Assembly (NCBI GenBank): GCA_020350905.1
Contig: CP070843.1
Span: 1,209,401-1,216,381, forward strand
DNA: 6,981 bases
Direction of reading: 5' to 3'
Source: Deltaproteobacteria bacterium
GTDB lineage: Bacteria; Desulfobacterota; Syntrophobacteria; BM002
Within the stretch, counting starts at the first letter, position 1, and each line of letters starts with the position of its first letter. The notes under the pieces were generated by a model, which ran no database searches, was not told the DNA's origin, and was given only the letters and a program-made list of their open reading frames with translations. Of this stretch, positions 5,148-6,981 are shown piece by piece. A program made the position numbers and the translations under genes.

Positions 5148-5195
5148 GCCCCCATTGGCTGTTGCTGGACTGGCCAGTGGGGGCTTTTCTTTTTT
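5148..5195 (+). terminator. Strong Rho-independent terminator
   Basis: GCCCCCA (5148-5154) pairs with TGGGGGC (5178-5184), extended by TTGGC (5155-5159) with GCCAG (5173-5177, one T-G wobble). This gives a 12-bp GC-rich stem with a 13-base loop, followed at once by TTTTCTTTTTT. It ends plus-strand transcription of the small-protein unit before the convergent PilZ-like gene. The minus strand has no T-tract after the stem. Confidence 0.9.
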
Positions 5196-5244
5196 CTTAA
5201 TATTGAAAGAAACCTATATCTTGTTCCAGAGTAAATTTCAGCCT

Positions 5245-5262
5245 GAGTATGAATTAAGGGAT
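5245..5262 (+). repeat. Dispersed short repeat, copy 3 (partial)
   Basis: GAGTATGAATTAAGGGAT matches 1231-1248 at 17 of 18 bases, and the preceding CAGCC is shared too apart from one inserted T. The similarity ends after GGGAT, so this is a partial copy. It lies between the terminator and the stop of the PilZ-like gene. Confidence 0.5.
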
Positions 5263-5274
5263 CTTTCGCTGTGC

Positions 5275-6099
5275 CTACCGGTCGAAGCGTCCTTCTTTTG
5301 GCAATTTATTAAGAACAAATCCCTTAAATGTGTCCAGGTATTTTAACTTTATCGATTTCTCGGAGGCTTTGGCTGAATCAGCTAGAAGTTGGCGCAATTT
5401 CTTCCTGTCCCCTTCGGTCAAGTTTATGAATTGGATTAACATGCCCCAACGCTTCTGACTGGCAGAACGCTTGCGAGCAGACACTGAGCCATCCAGCTGA
5501 ATAGATTTCTTTGCTCTAGTATCGGTGATCTTTATAGAAAAAACTGTTCCCACCCGGTGGGGTTTCTTGGTCAGGACAAGGCATCCTTTTGGCGATAAAC
5601 GAGTCGCACGAGCCTTAACTGTTTTGCCGTCTCTTTTGTAAGAAACCGGCAACTGGACATCAGAAGCGTCTGGCTCAGAATTGGGGTGAGTAGTTGCAGT
5701 TGCAGGCACCTCAGGTGTGGTCTTTTCCTGCTGAGCCGGACGGATAACCTTGTTTTTCTGATTGTTGGCAATGATTCTGGAAAGAAAGTCTTTATCAGAT
5801 TCAGAAATGCAAGTGAGCTGCAGTTCGACAGTATAATAGTTCATACTATCATCGGAGTTATCAACTGGTGTACTCACTACCTTGCTGCTGAGGTGCAAGG
5901 CTTGGTGGTTGGGGGCCTTAATGAGTAGGCCAATGTCACCCTCGGAGGGAAGCGAGGTGTCGCTGACAACAAGAATACGTGTAAGACTTATATATTCCGT
6001 TTCTCCCTCAATAGGACCATGCGGAGCTAACAAAGTAACGGGCCATTTGACTTCGGCCCTTTGGTCCTCATATTCTTGAGAAGCTGAGGATGTATCCAT
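5275..6099 (-). CDS. PilZ-like protein with two degenerate domains
   Basis: This is a 274-residue soluble protein that I read as two PilZ-type beta-barrel domains. The first (about 13-112) has QRAEVKWPVTLLAP and ends ...DFLSRII. The second (about 146-243) has QLPVSYKRDGKTVKARATRLSPKGCLVLT, then SVSARKRSASQKRWGMLIQFINLTEGDRKKLRQLL. A Thr/Pro-rich linker (about 121-145) separates them. PilZ domains bind cyclic di-GMP through RxxxR and (D/N)xSxxG. Here the first domain lacks both, and the second keeps only SPKG, so nucleotide binding is doubtful; it may be a protein-interaction version. The ATG at 6099 has GGAG about eight bases ahead. It follows the 70-codon ORF by 41 bp on the same strand. The assignment rests on the overall pattern and could be wrong for the first domain. 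Confidence 0.62.
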   Translation of the reverse strand: MDTSSASQEYEDQRAEVKWPVTLLAPHGPIEGETEYISLTRILVVSDTSLPSEGDIGLLIKAPNHQALHLSSKVVSTPVDNSDDSMNYYTVELQLTCISESDKDFLSRIIANNQKNKVIRPAQQEKTTPEVPATATTHPNSEPDASDVQLPVSYKRDGKTVKARATRLSPKGCLVLTKKPHRVGTVFSIKITDTRAKKSIQLDGSVSARKRSASQKRWGMLIQFINLTEGDRKKLRQLLADSAKASEKSIKLKYLDTFKGFVLNKLPKEGRFDR

Positions 6100-6140
6100 A
6101 AGTATATCTCCGAAATACTGGCTAAACTGTTGGGATAGTG

Positions 6141-6353
6141 TTAAATGCCTGCAGTTAACTGGATCTCTGAAAAGATGATCCTATTGAGACCCCCTAAGAA
6201 GGCCCCCAAAACTGCCTGCATTGATTGAAGGTGCAACGTTTGTACCATCTCTATAGGTATTCTCAGGAAGAACTTCAGAGCTTCATAGTCAAGCCCCTTT
6301 TGCCCCGTCTCAACAGGTAGTATTATAGCCCTAGCCATATCCTGTGGCGTCAC
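6141..6353 (-). CDS. Hypothetical small protein (about 65-70 residues)
   Basis: I do not recognise this product. It reads as a compact, largely helical peptide (LDYEALKFFLRIPIEMVQTLHLQSMQAVLGAFLGGLNRIIF) with an even spread of hydrophobic residues, more protein-like than a chance frame. The start is uncertain: GTG at 6353 has no Shine-Dalgarno sequence, while ATG at 6338 has AGGA too close to it. It lies 41 bp upstream of the PilZ-like gene on the same strand and might be co-transcribed. A TAG just upstream rules out a longer protein. Confidence 0.4.
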   Translation of the reverse strand: MTPQDMARAIILPVETGQKGLDYEALKFFLRIPIEMVQTLHLQSMQAVLGAFLGGLNRIIFSEIQLTAGI

Positions 6354-6448
6354 AATTCGCTATTTAATGCTAACTTGGTTGTGGTTTATATCTCACACTG
6401 CACACTCTTACCCTCTTAACCAGCCCCCACTTGTAGTAGTATCAATCC

Positions 6449-6632
6449 TAGCCCGGATATTTCATGAATTGCTGTCGCGAGACCGCGAAGATGGTCGTGC
6501 CACCTGGCAACCGCAGGATGTTGGTCCCGAGGCGTACCTGAACGGTACGTCGCAGGGGCCGACATCCGAGGACGCCAGGAAGGACGGCCATATCCGTGGT
6601 CGCAGCAAGTGATCCATGAAACATCCGGGCTA
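6449..6632. repeat. 184-bp imperfect palindromic element (MITE- or BIME-like)
   Basis: The two halves are near-complementary from end to end. Outer ends are TAGCCCGGATATTTCATG (6449-6466) and its complement with one change (6615-6632). Inner pairs include ATGGTCGT (6491-6498) with ACGGCCAT (6584-6591), CCTGGC (6503-6508) with GCCAGG (6574-6579), GGATGTTGG with CCGACATCC, and the tip GGCGTACC-TGAAC-GGTACGTC (6531-6551). Most differences are G-U-compatible or small bulges, so transcripts from either strand would fold into one long hairpin. It is visibly richer in G+C than its neighbours. It contains no transposase and I cannot name the family. The ends resemble terminal inverted repeats of a non-autonomous insertion. 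Confidence 0.85.
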
Positions 6633-6781
6633 AAACGAAGCAAGCTAAGCATAGTTGCAATTTGAAGTCAACTAGTATAGCTCGTTTCCATCCATAAACA
6701 ACCCTTTTTCGCTTTTGCTACGGTTACGCCTGGTCAGCATGGATAATACGCTGTCACATTGAGTCGCATTCTCTATAGTCA
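6633..6781. other. Spacer after the DUF2065 gene
   Basis: No gene is supported here. There is an interrupted inverted repeat, GCTA...TAGTTG (6644-6657) with CAACTA...TAGC (6669-6682), but no T-tract, so it is not a convincing terminator. Confidence 0.4.
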
Positions 6782-6979
6782 TCAGAAAAGATTGCTTCTC
6801 TGGCCCAAATAGACGAGAGCCATGCCGACGCACATGGCTATTAGACCAAAGGTCCGCAAGTGGGCCGCCTCCATCTCGCTCGCTTTGACTAACCACTTTT
6901 TGATTCCTTCAGGAAAGGCAAAGTAGGGCAATCCTTCTAGAATCATAACCATGCCCAGAACACTGAGGAAAAACTTCAT
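6782..6979 (-). CDS. DUF2065 (YjeT-like) small inner-membrane protein
   Basis: This 65-residue protein fits the DUF2065 family, whose E. coli member is YjeT, in length and pattern: a first membrane helix with the signature VMILEGLPYFAFPE (11-24), a short charged connector KKWLVKASEMEAAHLRTFG (27-45) and a second helix LIAMCVGMALVYLGQR (46-61). Function is not known. In E. coli the gene follows hflK-hflC and precedes purA, so the gene to the right of the window may be hflC or another membrane-quality-control gene (inference). The ATG at 6979-6977 is two bases from the window edge, so the ribosome-binding site cannot be seen. The stop is TGA at 6784-6782. Confidence 0.9.
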   Translation of the reverse strand: MKFFLSVLGMVMILEGLPYFAFPEGIKKWLVKASEMEAAHLRTFGLIAMCVGMALVYLGQRSNLF

Positions 6980-6981
6980 AG

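Noticed and set aside
5091..5160. Resemblance to a tRNA or tmRNA 3' end (GGGTTGACTCC followed by GCCCCCA)
   Set aside because: No T-arm or acceptor stem can be paired, and the GCCCCCA belongs to the terminator hairpin.
5155..5346. 63-codon ORF with a TTG start
   Set aside because: It begins inside the terminator stem, crosses the T-tract and repeat copy 3, and runs into the PilZ-like gene from the opposite strand.
6400..6413. GG-N10-GC arrangement on the minus strand upstream of the 70-codon ORF
   Set aside because: Only the core dinucleotides and part of the -12 box fit (AGGGTAA and GTGCA); too weak to call.
6367..6660. Overlapping ORFs of 70-81 codons on both strands
   Set aside because: They lie mainly within the G+C-rich 184-bp palindrome, where stops are rare in several frames. 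Their sequences are low in protein-like pattern and change character at the palindrome edges.
6672..6896. 74-codon ORF on the minus strand
   Set aside because: It overlaps the well-supported DUF2065 gene in another frame and has no start signal or family resemblance.
1..6981. CRISPR array, complete insertion sequence, rRNA or tRNA gene
   Set aside because: I saw no regularly spaced direct repeats, no transposase-like frame and no cloverleaf-compatible sequence.

Overview
The window looks like a chromosomal stretch of a Gram-negative bacterium. It has a lipobox lipoprotein, a periplasmic protein with a Sec signal, an MscS channel, and three sites with the -24/-12 geometry of sigma-54 promoters. 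The protein set (variant-loop rhodanese lipoprotein, DUF1573 protein, YafJ-type amidotransferase, FHA and PilZ-like proteins, DUF2065 protein, tail of a PilR/NtrC-type regulator) recalls Desulfobacterota (former Deltaproteobacteria). That placement is inferred from remembered family resemblance, not from a search.

Layout. Positions 1-240 hold a doubtful C-terminal coding fragment and the last ~30 codons of an NtrC-family response regulator (minus strand), cut off at about 240. There it abuts an MscS-family gene (plus strand, to 1194) that looks 5'-truncated at the same point. A minus-strand pair follows: DUF1573 protein (2602-1889) then rhodanese lipoprotein (1866-1333). A 556-bp divergent region rich in inverted repeats (2603-3158) leads to three plus-strand units: a class II glutamine amidotransferase (3159-3941), an FHA protein (4114-4494), and a pair of small ORFs (4660-5035) closed by a strong intrinsic terminator (5148-5195). 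Each of these units has a sigma-54-type site close upstream. The right end is minus strand: a DUF2065 protein (6979-6782), a 70-codon ORF (6353-6141) and a PilZ-like protein (6099-5275).

Repeats. A 184-bp imperfect palindrome (6449-6632) is richer in G+C than its surroundings. One arm has a diverged, gap-free 61-bp relative directly after the amidotransferase stop codon (3944-4004). A shorter dispersed motif (core GAATTAAGGGAT) occurs at 1231, 4014 and 5245. Together they suggest a family of non-autonomous mobile or palindromic elements with no transposase gene in view.

How the parts may work together. The most coherent theme is sigma-54 control. Three consecutive plus-strand units carry GG-N10-GC promoter elements, so a common or related enhancer-binding activator may switch on the amidotransferase, the phosphopeptide-reading FHA protein and the two small proteins. 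The second small protein has a clear membrane helix. This shared regulation is the best candidate here for something undescribed, and it is an inference from sequence only.
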